A DNA stretch of 25,953 nt from CAUUFM01 sp041844335. Lineage in GTDB: Bacteria; Bacillota; Clostridia; Lachnospirales; Lachnospiraceae. Shown here piece after piece: positions 18,968 through 25,953 of the stretch. Both the position numbers and the translations under genes were made by a program. The notes under the pieces were generated by a model. The model searched no databases and was not told where the DNA came from. It saw only the letters and a program-made list of their open reading frames with translations. The stretch lies in NCBI GenBank assembly GCA_041844335.1, contig JBGZAX010000030.1:1-25953 (forward strand), given 5' to 3'. Each line of letters begins with the position of its first letter. Within the stretch, counting starts at the first letter, position 1.

Positions 18968-19009
18968 AAAAGCTCTTTTAAAGAGTTTTAAAATATGCTC
19001 CACATTATA
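18968..19009 (-). promoter_or_regulatory. Leader hairpin and possible -10 of the symporter gene
   Basis: A minus-strand TATAAT at 19009-19004 lacks a good -35 (TGGAAC at 17 bases). Downstream, AAAACTCTT and AAGAGCTTTT form a bulged 9-bp hairpin (18989-18968) in the predicted leader. Weak evidence only. Confidence 0.3.
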
Positions 19010-19108
19010 CTATTAAACCTTAAACAGTTCCAGCAATTTTTTTACATTATTTAATTTTTGGGATTTTATACAATTTATTGCATAATTATGAAACATTATT
19101 GTTGAATT

Positions 19109-20335
19109 TTATCTAATCATTGAAATAGCTGCCAAATACGCACTGCTCCACGCAAATTGCAGATTATATCCTCCGCAAAGTCCGTCCACGTCAAGCACCT
19201 CTCCCGCAAAAAAAAGATTCGGACAAAGCTTGGACTGCATTGTATTGCTGTCTATGTCCGACAAAGCTACTCCTCCAAACGCCGCCTGTGAAGATAGTAA
19301 ATCGCCATAGGAACTAACAACGATTTCAAAATTTTTAACAAAGCCTGCAATTTTATGAAGTTCATCAAAAGAAACATCGTTTAACAGCCTGTTTCCGTCA
19401 AGCTTCAACAATCTAATCAAAAGTTCATTATATTTCGCAGGATATTTAGCATCCAAAAACTGCCTTATGGACAGAAAATAGAGCTCCTTTTTTTGATTTT
19501 CATAGCTAAGTGCCAATTCATCAAAATTAATATCATATTCCAAATCCAAAAATAGGCTTAAATTTTTACCCTTATTTATCGCATCTACAGCCAAATGGCT
19601 TATCTGCATTACGGGAATTCCGGATATATTTCCAAGATTAAACTGAACCTCTCCATATTGCACAGCCGATATTTCCCCGTCCACTCTTAAGGCTATTCTT
19701 GCCGTTATTCTCTGCTTAGCCAAAATATCAAGACTTTTATCAAAATATTTAAGACTTGTTAATGAGGGATTTATCGGTATTATTCTGTGTCCCATCGACT
19801 CCGCCAGGGAATAGGTCTCATTTGATAATTTAAGTCCCGCCGCAGACCCTCCTGCTATTAATACCCTGTCAAACCGCATCTCATATTCATTATTATAAAG
19901 CAAAAACCCCCCTCCCGTATACATTATCCTTGTAATAGGACAACTTGCCTTTATTTTTATTCTTAAGCCCTTTGCAATATTAATAAGGCTCTGTGCAAGA
20001 GCCCTTGCACTTTCACATTTAGGATAACAGTATCCGTCTCTTTTTTTAATTATCCTTATACCAAGAGACTCAAACTCATTTATGGTCTTTTCAACATCAA
20101 AGCCTTTTATCACGTTTTCAAGAAACCAATAGTCGCCAGTATAATACATTTGTTTTAAATCTTCGATATTGTCATTCGTGATATTGCACCTTCCGTTTCC
20201 CGTTATAGATAGCTTTTTTAAGGGCATATTTTCAGCCTCAAAAATAGTTATTTCAATATTTGCACTTCTTTTTTTAGCAACAACGGCTGCAAAAAAACCC
20301 GCAGCCCCACCTCCGATAACTGCAATTTTAATCAT
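19109..20335 (-). CDS. BaiN/YhiN-like FAD-dependent oxidoreductase (HI0933 family)
   Basis: A cytoplasmic flavoprotein of 408 aa. The N-terminal FAD-binding Rossmann motif is GGGAAG at 8-13, followed by the family's LKKLSITGNGRCNITN (about 39-54). The C-terminal signature FAGEVLDVDGLCGGYNLQFAWSSA (about 375-398) identifies the HI0933/YhiN family, which includes BaiN-annotated bile acid enzymes. The substrate of most members is unknown, and a bile acid role should not be assumed. The ATG at 20335 lies one base after the stop of the upstream PLP-enzyme gene, so translation is coupled. There is no clear terminator after it. Confidence 0.92.
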   Translation of the reverse strand: MIKIAVIGGGAAGFFAAVVAKKRSANIEITIFEAENMPLKKLSITGNGRCNITNDNIEDLKQMYYTGDYWFLENVIKGFDVEKTINEFESLGIRIIKKRDGYCYPKCESARALAQSLINIAKGLRIKIKASCPITRIMYTGGGFLLYNNEYEMRFDRVLIAGGSAAGLKLSNETYSLAESMGHRIIPINPSLTSLKYFDKSLDILAKQRITARIALRVDGEISAVQYGEVQFNLGNISGIPVMQISHLAVDAINKGKNLSLFLDLEYDINFDELALSYENQKKELYFLSIRQFLDAKYPAKYNELLIRLLKLDGNRLLNDVSFDELHKIAGFVKNFEIVVSSYGDLLSSQAAFGGVALSDIDSNTMQSKLCPNLFFAGEVLDVDGLCGGYNLQFAWSSAYLAAISMIR

Positions 20336-20336
20336 A

Positions 20337-21602
20337 TCAGTTCACACTCTTCACAAGCTCAAAGGCTTTCAGAGCTCCGATTTTTGCATGATAATAGCTA
20401 AGCCCTCCCTGAAAATACACGTTATACGGCTCCTTTAACGGAGCATCGGCACTCAGCTCAATAGATGAGCCTTGAATAAAGGTTCCTGCTGCCATAATTA
20501 CCTTTTTTTCATAGCCGGGCATATCGTCTCCCACCGGCTTTACATAAGAATCTACGGGAGCTGCCGCCTGTACTCCCTCACAAAACGCATACAGCCTTCT
20601 TTCATCTCCCAGGGTGACAGCCTGAATTATATCACTCCTATTTTCATCATCGAAGACGGGCTCACATTTATAACCGAGAGCCTCAAAAATTCCGGCTGTA
20701 AAAATAGCTCCCTTCAAAGCGGAAACAGCAACCGACGGTGCCTGAAAAAGTCCCTGATAAAGCAGAGCATTTTGCCCTAAAGATGCCCCCACCTCCTTAC
20801 CGAGCCCCGGTGCCGTAAGTCTGTCCGATATCTTTTCTATATATTTCTTCTTACCAACGATATAACCTCCCGATGAGGCAAGCCCTCCACCCGGGTTTTT
20901 AATTAAAGAGCCGACGGCTAAATCGGCGCCCACCTCGGTAGGTTCTATATAATCTACAAACTCGCCGTAACAATTATCCACCATAATTATAATATTTTCA
21001 TCAATATTTTTAATAAATGAAATCAGATCGCCCATCTTTTTTACAGAAAAGGACTCTCGAAGAGTGTATCCCTTTGACCTTTGAATAGTGACCAGCTTTG
21101 TGCTTTTGTTTATGGCTTTTTTTATACCGTCATAATCAAACTCATTTCCGATTAAATCGACCTGAGTATATTTTACTCCCTTTTCAATCAGAGAGTTTCT
21201 GGTCTTTGTTATCCCGATTACAGATTGCAGAGTATCATATGGTGCCCCTACAGGGCTTAAAATCTCATCATTAATATCGGTAAGAGCCGACAGGGTAAGA
21301 TAAAGTGCGTGAGTTCCGCTGACAATCTGTGCTCTGACTAAAGCATCCTCCGTGTTAAAAATCTGTGCATAGATTTTTTCTAAAGTATCTCTTCCATAAT
21401 CATTATATCCATAGCCCGTAGATACATTAAAGCAGGACACATCCACTCTATTATCCTGCATGGCTTTTAATACCTTGAGCTGATTAAATTGAACTATATC
21501 ATCATATTTACTGAATAAGGCTGATGCCTTGTTTTCGATCCTCTTCGCCAATTCAACAGTTTCCTTAGAAATGCCGAATGAGGCATACATCTTATCTAAC
21601 AT
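20337..21602 (-). CDS. PLP-dependent enzyme, methionine gamma-lyase/aluminium-resistance family
   Basis: A fold-type I PLP enzyme of 421 aa, related to Cys/Met metabolism lyases and to the family named aluminium resistance protein (YnbB of Bacillus). The likely PLP lysine is in GSLIKNPGGGLASSGGY (K235), with D209 in IIIMVDNCYGEF contacting the cofactor nitrogen and VSGTHALYLTLSAL holding the phosphate. The true reaction is not known for this family. The ATG at 21602 is 7 bases after GGGGA; a TTG just before it is less likely. The gene is the first of a two-gene operon with the flavoprotein and is divergent from the radical SAM gene. Confidence 0.88.
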   Translation of the reverse strand: MLDKMYASFGISKETVELAKRIENKASALFSKYDDIVQFNQLKVLKAMQDNRVDVSCFNVSTGYGYNDYGRDTLEKIYAQIFNTEDALVRAQIVSGTHALYLTLSALTDINDEILSPVGAPYDTLQSVIGITKTRNSLIEKGVKYTQVDLIGNEFDYDGIKKAINKSTKLVTIQRSKGYTLRESFSVKKMGDLISFIKNIDENIIIMVDNCYGEFVDYIEPTEVGADLAVGSLIKNPGGGLASSGGYIVGKKKYIEKISDRLTAPGLGKEVGASLGQNALLYQGLFQAPSVAVSALKGAIFTAGIFEALGYKCEPVFDDENRSDIIQAVTLGDERRLYAFCEGVQAAAPVDSYVKPVGDDMPGYEKKVIMAAGTFIQGSSIELSADAPLKEPYNVYFQGGLSYYHAKIGALKAFELVKSVN

Positions 21603-21680
21603 CAATCATTCCCCTTTGATTTTTCTTATTTACACGCCTGTATTTTAACATATTATCACAGAAATATCTACAATATCGGC

Positions 21681-21708
21681 TTGCAAAAATCTTTTAAAGT
21701 CTTATAAT
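21681..21708 (+). promoter_or_regulatory. Promoter of the radical SAM gene (predicts leaderless mRNA)
   Basis: TTGCAA (21681-21686), a 16-base spacer, and perfect TATAAT (21703-21708). The start codon ATG begins 7 bases after the -10, where transcription is expected to start. No ribosome binding site precedes the ATG. Confidence 0.7.
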
Positions 21709-21714
21709 AAAGCT

Positions 21715-22401
21715 ATGAATATACAAGGATTGATAAAAACAACTCTATTGGATTATCCCGATCACACAGCCTGCATAATATTTACCGGAGGCTGTAATTT
21801 TCGTTGCTCATATTGTCATAACTTTGAAATAGTGGAAAATAAGCTTGCACAAATCGGTATTGAAGAGATAATGAACTTCCTTGAGAACAGAAAAAAAGTT
21901 CTCGAAGGGGTAGTAATATCAGGTGGAGAACCGTGCATGAATAAAGACCTTCCGGAATTTATAGAAAAAATAAAAAATATAGGTTATAAGGTAAAGCTTG
22001 ATACAAACGGGGCTTATCCTGAAATGTTGAACGATCTTTTAAAACGAAATCTGCTTGATTATGTCGCAATGGATATCAAAGCTCCTTTGTGCAAAGAAAA
22101 ATTAATATCAATATTGAACACAGCGGATGTTGATATTGAAAGCCTGAGAATGTCTATTGATATACTCAAAAATTGTGATATAGATTATGAATTCAGGACA
22201 ACTGTAGCTAAGGAGCATCTGTCAATAACGGATTTAATAGAAACGGCAAATATGATAAAGGGCTCAAAATACTATATACAGCCGTTTAATTTATCTGAAA
22301 ATGTTCCGAATAAGAGCCTGACCTCTTATTCGGAAGAAGAATTAAATGAAGTTTTAAAAGAATTAAAAAGCATAAATCCAAATACATATATGAGAAAATG
22401 A
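21715..22401 (+). CDS. Anaerobic ribonucleotide reductase activase-type radical SAM protein (NrdG2-like)
   Basis: A radical SAM enzyme of 228 aa that would generate a glycyl radical on a partner enzyme. The 4Fe-4S motif CxxxCxxC is C27, C31, C34 (GGCNFRCSYCHN). The SAM-binding GGEP follows in VVISGGEPCM. The N-terminus MNIQGLIKTTLLDYP is the family's standard start, which fixes the ATG at 21715. Members are named NrdG2 or anaerobic ribonucleoside-triphosphate reductase activating protein. No nrdD or other glycyl radical enzyme is adjacent, so the partner is unknown. The stop codon lies inside a 14-bp terminator stem. Confidence 0.9.
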   Translation: MNIQGLIKTTLLDYPDHTACIIFTGGCNFRCSYCHNFEIVENKLAQIGIEEIMNFLENRKKVLEGVVISGGEPCMNKDLPEFIEKIKNIGYKVKLDTNGAYPEMLNDLLKRNLLDYVAMDIKAPLCKEKLISILNTADVDIESLRMSIDILKNCDIDYEFRTTVAKEHLSITDLIETANMIKGSKYYIQPFNLSENVPNKSLTSYSEEELNEVLKELKSINPNTYMRK

Positions 22402-22438
22402 AATTCGTAAGCTTAATATTAAGACTTACGAATTTCAT
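22398..22438 (+). terminator. Terminator after the radical SAM gene
   Basis: ATGAAATTCGTAAG and CTTACGAATTTCAT form a perfect 14-bp stem with a 13-nt loop, followed by TTTT. The left arm contains the TGA stop codon. Being symmetric it can also serve nagA on the other strand. Confidence 0.85.
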
Positions 22439-22497
22439 TTTTCACCAAATGCCGAATATCAGCAATTTTGTATTAAACCTGTTAATCGGCTTGTAAA

Positions 22498-23655
22498 TCA
22501 AATATGCTTTACTCCATTCACATAAACGTTCTCTATATTCATATCATCATCCAAAATATTAAAATCGGCATATTTGCCTATTTTGATGCTTCCTATTTTA
22601 TCATCAAACCCTATTGATCTTGCCGGCACAATGCTCGCCATATTTACAGCCTCAAGCCTATCTGCAAGCCCCCACTTTATCACATTTTTTACAGCTCTGT
22701 CCATTCTTAAAACAGATCCGGCGAGAACTCCGCTCTTTAGCCTTGCCGTTCCGTTTTCCACCTTTACATCAAAATTTCCGAGCTTATACATACCGTCTTT
22801 TTTACCGCCTGCCATCATACAGTCAGTGATCAGTACAGTCTGTTTTTTGGTCTTAGCTCTCATTATCACCTTTACAGCCGCAGGATGTACGTGATATCCG
22901 TCGCAAATGACCTCACTGAATGTGTCCTCGGTGGATAGTGCTGCCCCTACCATTCCCGGATTCCTGTGATTTAACGGCGTCATTGCATTATAGGTATGTA
23001 CAAAAATATTTGCACCCAAGTCTATAGCTCTTTTTGCCTGTTCGTAGGTGGCATTGCTGTGCCCGAGGGCTACCTTAATTCCAAGTCTATTGGCATTTTT
23101 TATAAAATCTTCGGTATTTGGTCTTTCCGGAGCAATGGCTATCTTTTTTACAAGACCGTTTGACGCATCATACAGCTCCTTTAAGATATCAAAATCAGGA
23201 TTTGACATAAATCTTTCATCCTGAGCTCCTTTGAAAACTTCGGAAAAAAATGGTCCCTCTAAAAAAATTCCTACTATCTTTGCACATTTATCGTTCTTAT
23301 ACTCCGGCTTGGAAACGGCATTTGCCACCATTTGACAAGCCTCAATTAACTTTTTCTTGCTGTCTGTCAATGTTGTAGCTAAAAATGATGTAACTCCGGT
23401 GTTTAAGAGACCCTTTGCCACATTTATTACAGACTCCGTACTCCTGTCCATTATATCATAGCCACCATATCCGTGAACGTGAGTGTCTATAAATCCTGCA
23501 GCTATTATCTTACCCTCATAATCAACTATATCAATGTTGCTTTCATAAACCTCAGATATAATATCTTCAATAATTCCATCATTTACCAGTATATAGCCTT
23601 TAAAAATTTCATTTTCAAGAAAAATCTTATCTGATTTTAAATAATATCTGTTCAT
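22498..23655 (-). CDS. nagA: N-acetylglucosamine-6-phosphate deacetylase
   Basis: Removes acetate from N-acetylglucosamine 6-phosphate in amino sugar use and cell-wall recycling. The protein is 385 aa from the ATG at 23655 (an upstream GTG at 23664 would add 3 residues). Numbered from that GTG, amidohydrolase motifs are HVHG (62-65), EGPFF with metal ligand E136, H202 in LGHSNA, H223 in HTYNAM, DGYHVHP (255-261) and the catalytic D281 in ITDCM. All are present. nagB and a sugar transporter are not adjacent. It has its own promoter (23690-23718) after the terminator of the chemoreceptor gene. Confidence 0.95.
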   Translation of the reverse strand: MNRYYLKSDKIFLENEIFKGYILVNDGIIEDIISEVYESNIDIVDYEGKIIAAGFIDTHVHGYGGYDIMDRSTESVINVAKGLLNTGVTSFLATTLTDSKKKLIEACQMVANAVSKPEYKNDKCAKIVGIFLEGPFFSEVFKGAQDERFMSNPDFDILKELYDASNGLVKKIAIAPERPNTEDFIKNANRLGIKVALGHSNATYEQAKRAIDLGANIFVHTYNAMTPLNHRNPGMVGAALSTEDTFSEVICDGYHVHPAAVKVIMRAKTKKQTVLITDCMMAGGKKDGMYKLGNFDVKVENGTARLKSGVLAGSVLRMDRAVKNVIKWGLADRLEAVNMASIVPARSIGFDDKIGSIKIGKYADFNILDDDMNIENVYVNGVKHI

Positions 23656-23689
23656 CACTTTCACTTCCAGTCTTTATGATCATGGATAA

Positions 23690-23718
23690 AGTTTACCACT
23701 ATTTTTTTGTTTTGGCAA
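23690..23718 (-). promoter_or_regulatory. Promoter of nagA
   Basis: On the minus strand TTGCCA (23718-23713) and TAAACT (23695-23690) with a 17-base spacer. It begins just beyond the nested-stem element, so nagA is likely independent of the chemoreceptor gene. Confidence 0.5.
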
Positions 23719-23721
23719 CAT

Positions 23722-23812
23722 AAAAAGAGCCGTACGAGATAATGTACGGACCTCCAAAAATTAGATCAAGAATCTAACAGTCGGAGGTCGATACAAGCTA
23801 GCGGCTCTTTTA
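23722..23812 (-). terminator. Nested-stem terminator element, copy 2
   Basis: It is similar in sequence and fold to 17460-17559 when read on this strand. The outer stem is AAAAGAGCCG/CGGCTCTTTT (23723-23732 with 23802-23811), the second stem GACCTCC/GGAGGTC (23749-23755 with 23783-23789) and the inner hairpin TTAGAT/ATCTAA (23761-23766 with 23772-23777). A competing 6-bp hairpin CCGTAC/GTACGG (23730-23735 with 23744-23749) uses part of the outer stem. It starts 26 bases after the chemoreceptor stop and ends in T5, so it should terminate that gene. Confidence 0.75.
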
Positions 23813-23837
23813 TATTTATCTATTAATTATTCATCAA

Positions 23838-25559
23838 TTATGATTCAACCATTTCACTTACCTCAAACCTATTAAGCAGCTCTTTCAGAATACCTGCCTG
23901 TGCCGCCAATTCTTCAGCTGAAGCTGCCGACTGCTCGCTTGTAGCTGAATTACTTTGAATTACGCTTGATATCTGATCTACAGCTATCGTTATCTGGTTG
24001 ATAGCTCCCGCCTGTTCATCAGATGCAATATTTACCTCAGCTATCGTGCTGCCTACTATCTGTACCCTTTCAACCACCTCATTAAGTGCACCTGCAGTGT
24101 TATCCGCAAGTGTAGAGCCCTTCTCGACTGCCGATACGGTTTCCGCTATCAGATTGGCGGTATTCTTAGCCGCCTCCGCAGATTTTCCTGCAAGGTTTCT
24201 TACCTCGTCAGCCACTACTGCGAAGCCTTTTCCGGCCTCTCCTGCTCTTGCAGCCTCAACTGCCGCATTTAAAGCTAAAATATTTGTCTGGAAAGCTATG
24301 TCGTCAATAGTCTTAATGATCTTGCCGATTTCTCCCGCCTTGTTGGAAATATCATTCATTGCGGTCACCATTTCCGACATACTGTTATTGCTCACACCCA
24401 AGCTGTCTAATGCCAAATCTGAATCTGTCTTCGCTTTATTTGCATTTTGAGCATTATCATTTATTTTCTTTGAAATTTCTGATATTGTAGCCGACAGCTC
24501 CTCAATAGATGCAGCCTGCTCTGTAGCACCCTGAGACAGTATCTGTGCCCCGCTCGATACCTGATCCGCTCCGCTTTGCACCTGATCTGAAGATCTGTGA
24601 ATTTCGTTTACTAATGATGATACTCCGTTTATTACCTCTTTGATAGACAGGTAAATAGGATTAAAGTCGCCTCTATATATATTAGTGTCTATTCCGGCTA
24701 ATATATTAAAGTTTCCTCTTCCCATTTCTTCAAGGTTATTTTCCATATCTGAAACAAATATTCTAAAAGCCTCGCAAATCTGACTCGTGAAATCTGCAAG
24801 CATTCCCGTTTCGTCTTTATTATCTATTTCAGGTGCCGGCGACGTGATATCCCCTGTCAACAACAGCTTTATTCTGTCAACGCATTTATTAATAGGTGTT
24901 GATATTCCGTTTGCAATAAATATTCCGAATAACAGAGCAATTACTATGGAAATAACTATGATAACTACGGATATGGTTAAGGCTATTAAAGCATTTCTGC
25001 TAAGCTCATCACCTCGTTGCTGTCCATTAGTTGTCTTTCTGTCCCATAAAGCACTGAACTTCTCGTATACATCAAAATAGAGAGCTTCCACCTCTTCAAC
25101 ATACATTTTACTTGTCTTTTTTACTCTGGCATCACTATTATCATTTTCTGCCAAATCCATAAGCTCATATGCCTGAACCTTCCATAAATCCACGGCGGCC
25201 TGCGCCTCATTGAGCATACGGGTTTCTGTTTCGGAACTTGCAGCATCTTCCTTTAACTTAGGTATCCAAACATCGTTGAATTCCTTTGCAATAGTCGCAT
25301 AATGCTCCTTGGCATCAGATAGTATCTTAGGATCATTGTAATTAGCTATTTTAGACACATCCTGCTGAGCGGCACGAATACACAATACAGCCTGCCCGAT
25401 ATACTGCTGTGCAAAACCGTAGTGTCTCAAAGCGTGAGAATATCTCTTGTTGGAATCATTCAACATAACAGCAGAAACTATTCCTGATGTGCTGGCAATA
25501 ATCGCAATCAAAATGAATGCAATTATAAGTTTTTTCCCAATCTTCATGTTCTTAAGCAT
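23838..25559 (-). CDS. Methyl-accepting chemotaxis protein
   Basis: A membrane chemoreceptor of 573 aa that signals through CheA/CheW to the flagellar motor. A first membrane segment (about 8-33) precedes an extracytoplasmic four-helix-like sensor (about 34-185). A second segment (VVIIVISIVIALLFGIF) leads to a HAMP-like region, then the long cytoplasmic helical hairpin with the highly conserved tip DEVRNLAGKSAEAA and the preceding FQTNILALNAAVEAARAGE. No CheR-docking pentapeptide is at the C-terminus. The ATG at 25559 follows AGGAGGG by 12 bases; the open frame runs further upstream through the ribosome binding site itself, so an earlier start is unlikely. The ligand is unknown. Confidence 0.95.
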   Translation of the reverse strand: MLKNMKIGKKLIIAFILIAIIASTSGIVSAVMLNDSNKRYSHALRHYGFAQQYIGQAVLCIRAAQQDVSKIANYNDPKILSDAKEHYATIAKEFNDVWIPKLKEDAASSETETRMLNEAQAAVDLWKVQAYELMDLAENDNSDARVKKTSKMYVEEVEALYFDVYEKFSALWDRKTTNGQQRGDELSRNALIALTISVVIIVISIVIALLFGIFIANGISTPINKCVDRIKLLLTGDITSPAPEIDNKDETGMLADFTSQICEAFRIFVSDMENNLEEMGRGNFNILAGIDTNIYRGDFNPIYLSIKEVINGVSSLVNEIHRSSDQVQSGADQVSSGAQILSQGATEQAASIEELSATISEISKKINDNAQNANKAKTDSDLALDSLGVSNNSMSEMVTAMNDISNKAGEIGKIIKTIDDIAFQTNILALNAAVEAARAGEAGKGFAVVADEVRNLAGKSAEAAKNTANLIAETVSAVEKGSTLADNTAGALNEVVERVQIVGSTIAEVNIASDEQAGAINQITIAVDQISSVIQSNSATSEQSAASAEELAAQAGILKELLNRFEVSEMVES

Positions 25560-25612
25560 AAATAAAAAAACCCTCCTCAATGTAATTAATAAAAATTTCA
25601 CAATTATGGATT

Positions 25613-25641
25613 AGTATAATATTTATTAAGCTAATTGTCAA
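25613..25641 (-). promoter_or_regulatory. Promoter of the chemoreceptor gene
   Basis: On the minus strand a perfect TTGACA (25641-25636) and TATACT (25618-25613) with a 17-base spacer. It is a vegetative promoter and not a sigma-28 type. Confidence 0.8.
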
Positions 25642-25657
25642 TACTTATGGAAATAAA

Positions 25658-25691
25658 AAACGCCACTCTATCATCAATTAGAGTGCCGTTT
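25658..25691 (-). terminator. Terminator after tRNA-Trp
   Basis: On the minus strand AAACGGCACTCTA and TAGAGTGGCGTTT form a 13-position stem with one mismatch and an 8-nt loop, followed by a T-rich tail (TTTTTTATTT). It separates tRNA-Trp from the chemoreceptor promoter. Confidence 0.85.
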
Positions 25692-25697
25692 CAAATA

Positions 25698-25768
25698 CAG
25701 GGGATGAGAGAATCGAACTCCCACTAAGAGTTTTGGAGACTCCTGTCATACCACTTGACCAATCCCCT
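25698..25768 (-). tRNA. tRNA-Trp (CCA)
   Basis: A cloverleaf with acceptor AGGGGAT/ATCCCCT, discriminator G, anticodon stem GGAGT/ACTCT with loop CTCCAAA (anticodon CCA) and T arm GGGAG/CTCTC. The CCA tail is not encoded. It lies downstream of the partial 23S gene on the same strand, beyond a terminator-like hairpin. Confidence 0.95.
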
Positions 25769-25787
25769 ATGTATAAGATATAACAAA

Positions 25788-25814
25788 AATTCCTCCAATC
25801 AACAAGGAGAAATT
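25788..25814 (-). terminator. Terminator-like hairpin between 23S copy B and tRNA-Trp
   Basis: On the minus strand AATTTCTCC and GGAGGAATT pair at 8 of 9 positions, followed by TTTTTG. It probably ends the second rRNA transcript. tRNA-Trp would then need read-through or its own promoter; a weak TTGTTG-N17-TATATC overlaps the hairpin. Confidence 0.55.
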
Positions 25815-25845
25815 ATCTTTATCACAGTCTTGATATTGAACTTAT

Positions 25846-25953
25846 TAATAACGAACTAAAAAACTTCATACACACAAACATTCTTCTGAAATGATATCTA
25901 AAAGCAATCTTTCTGGTCATGCCATCGACCTATTAGTTGTGGGTAGCTACATA
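25846..25953. repeat. Direct repeat of the 23S 3' end and flank (copy B)
   Basis: It matches positions 1-108 at 106 of 108 bases. The match starts at 25846; bases before it differ from anything available at the left edge, because the window begins at the repeat boundary. Confidence 0.95.
25915..25953 (-). rRNA. 23S ribosomal RNA, 3' end only (second copy)
   Basis: The last 39 bases of a second 23S gene on the minus strand, cut off by the window edge. It ends GCATGACC like the left copy and differs from it by one base (25924 a against 79 c). No 5S gene lies between its 3' end and tRNA-Trp. Confidence 0.9.

Noticed and set aside
21606..21680. Promoter for the PLP-enzyme operon
   Set aside because: A TAAAAT box is present on the minus strand but no -35 at a suitable distance could be supported.

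Overview
The window is AT-rich DNA from a motile, anaerobic, low-GC Gram-positive bacterium, most likely a Clostridia member close to Lachnospiraceae. This rests on protein character and not on a database search: a FliD/FliS flagellar pair, a greA-lysS operon, a crotonase, an NrdG2-type radical SAM activase, a ParA-ComFB pair, a BaiN/YhiN-like flavoprotein and an aluminium-resistance-type PLP enzyme. Ribosome binding sites are strong AGGAGG types. Many promoters have near-consensus -35/-10 boxes with 17-base spacing, and TTG starts occur.

Layout. Positions 1-3086 hold a complete 23S rRNA gene on the minus strand with its 3' flank. Upstream of it, on the same strand, lie tRNA-Ile(GAU), tRNA-Ser(GGA), tRNA-Ser(UGA) and a strong promoter, but no 16S gene; a protein gene begins where 16S would be expected. 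Then come an ArsB/NhaD-type permease (3711-4985), lysS and greA (5290-7303) and a plus-strand tRNA-Thr (7500-7572). A stand-alone crotonase (7755-8519) and an ABC ATPase/FtsX-permease pair (8674-12217) with a structured leader follow. A flagellar unit fliD-fliS-orf131 (12441-16043) is divergent from a parA-comFB pair (16179-17453). After that come an NSS sodium symporter, a flavoprotein coupled to a PLP enzyme (19109-21602), a divergent and apparently leaderless radical SAM activase (21715-22401), nagA, a chemoreceptor gene and tRNA-Trp. The last 108 bases repeat positions 1-108 with two mismatches. They are the 3' end of a second 23S gene in the same orientation, with no 5S gene between it and tRNA-Trp.

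How the genes fit together. Motility and its control are the main theme: filament cap FliD, flagellin chaperone FliS, a chemoreceptor, and a ParA-type ATPase with a ComFB-domain partner that shares its promoter region with fliD. The other genes are housekeeping (lysS, greA, tRNAs, rRNA) or transport and metabolism (permease, symporter, ABC exporter-like pair, crotonase, NagA, PLP enzyme, flavoprotein).

Most interesting points: (1) 23S rRNA genes unlinked from 16S, and from 5S at the right copy; (2) a roughly 155-nt excess in 23S helix 25 that looks like an intervening sequence; (3) a ParA-ComFB pair divergent from fliD; (4) two copies of a nested-stem terminator element of about 90-100 nt; (5) an attenuator-like leader before the ABC genes; (6) a predicted leaderless mRNA for the radical SAM gene. 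No CRISPR array, phage gene or transposase gene was seen.
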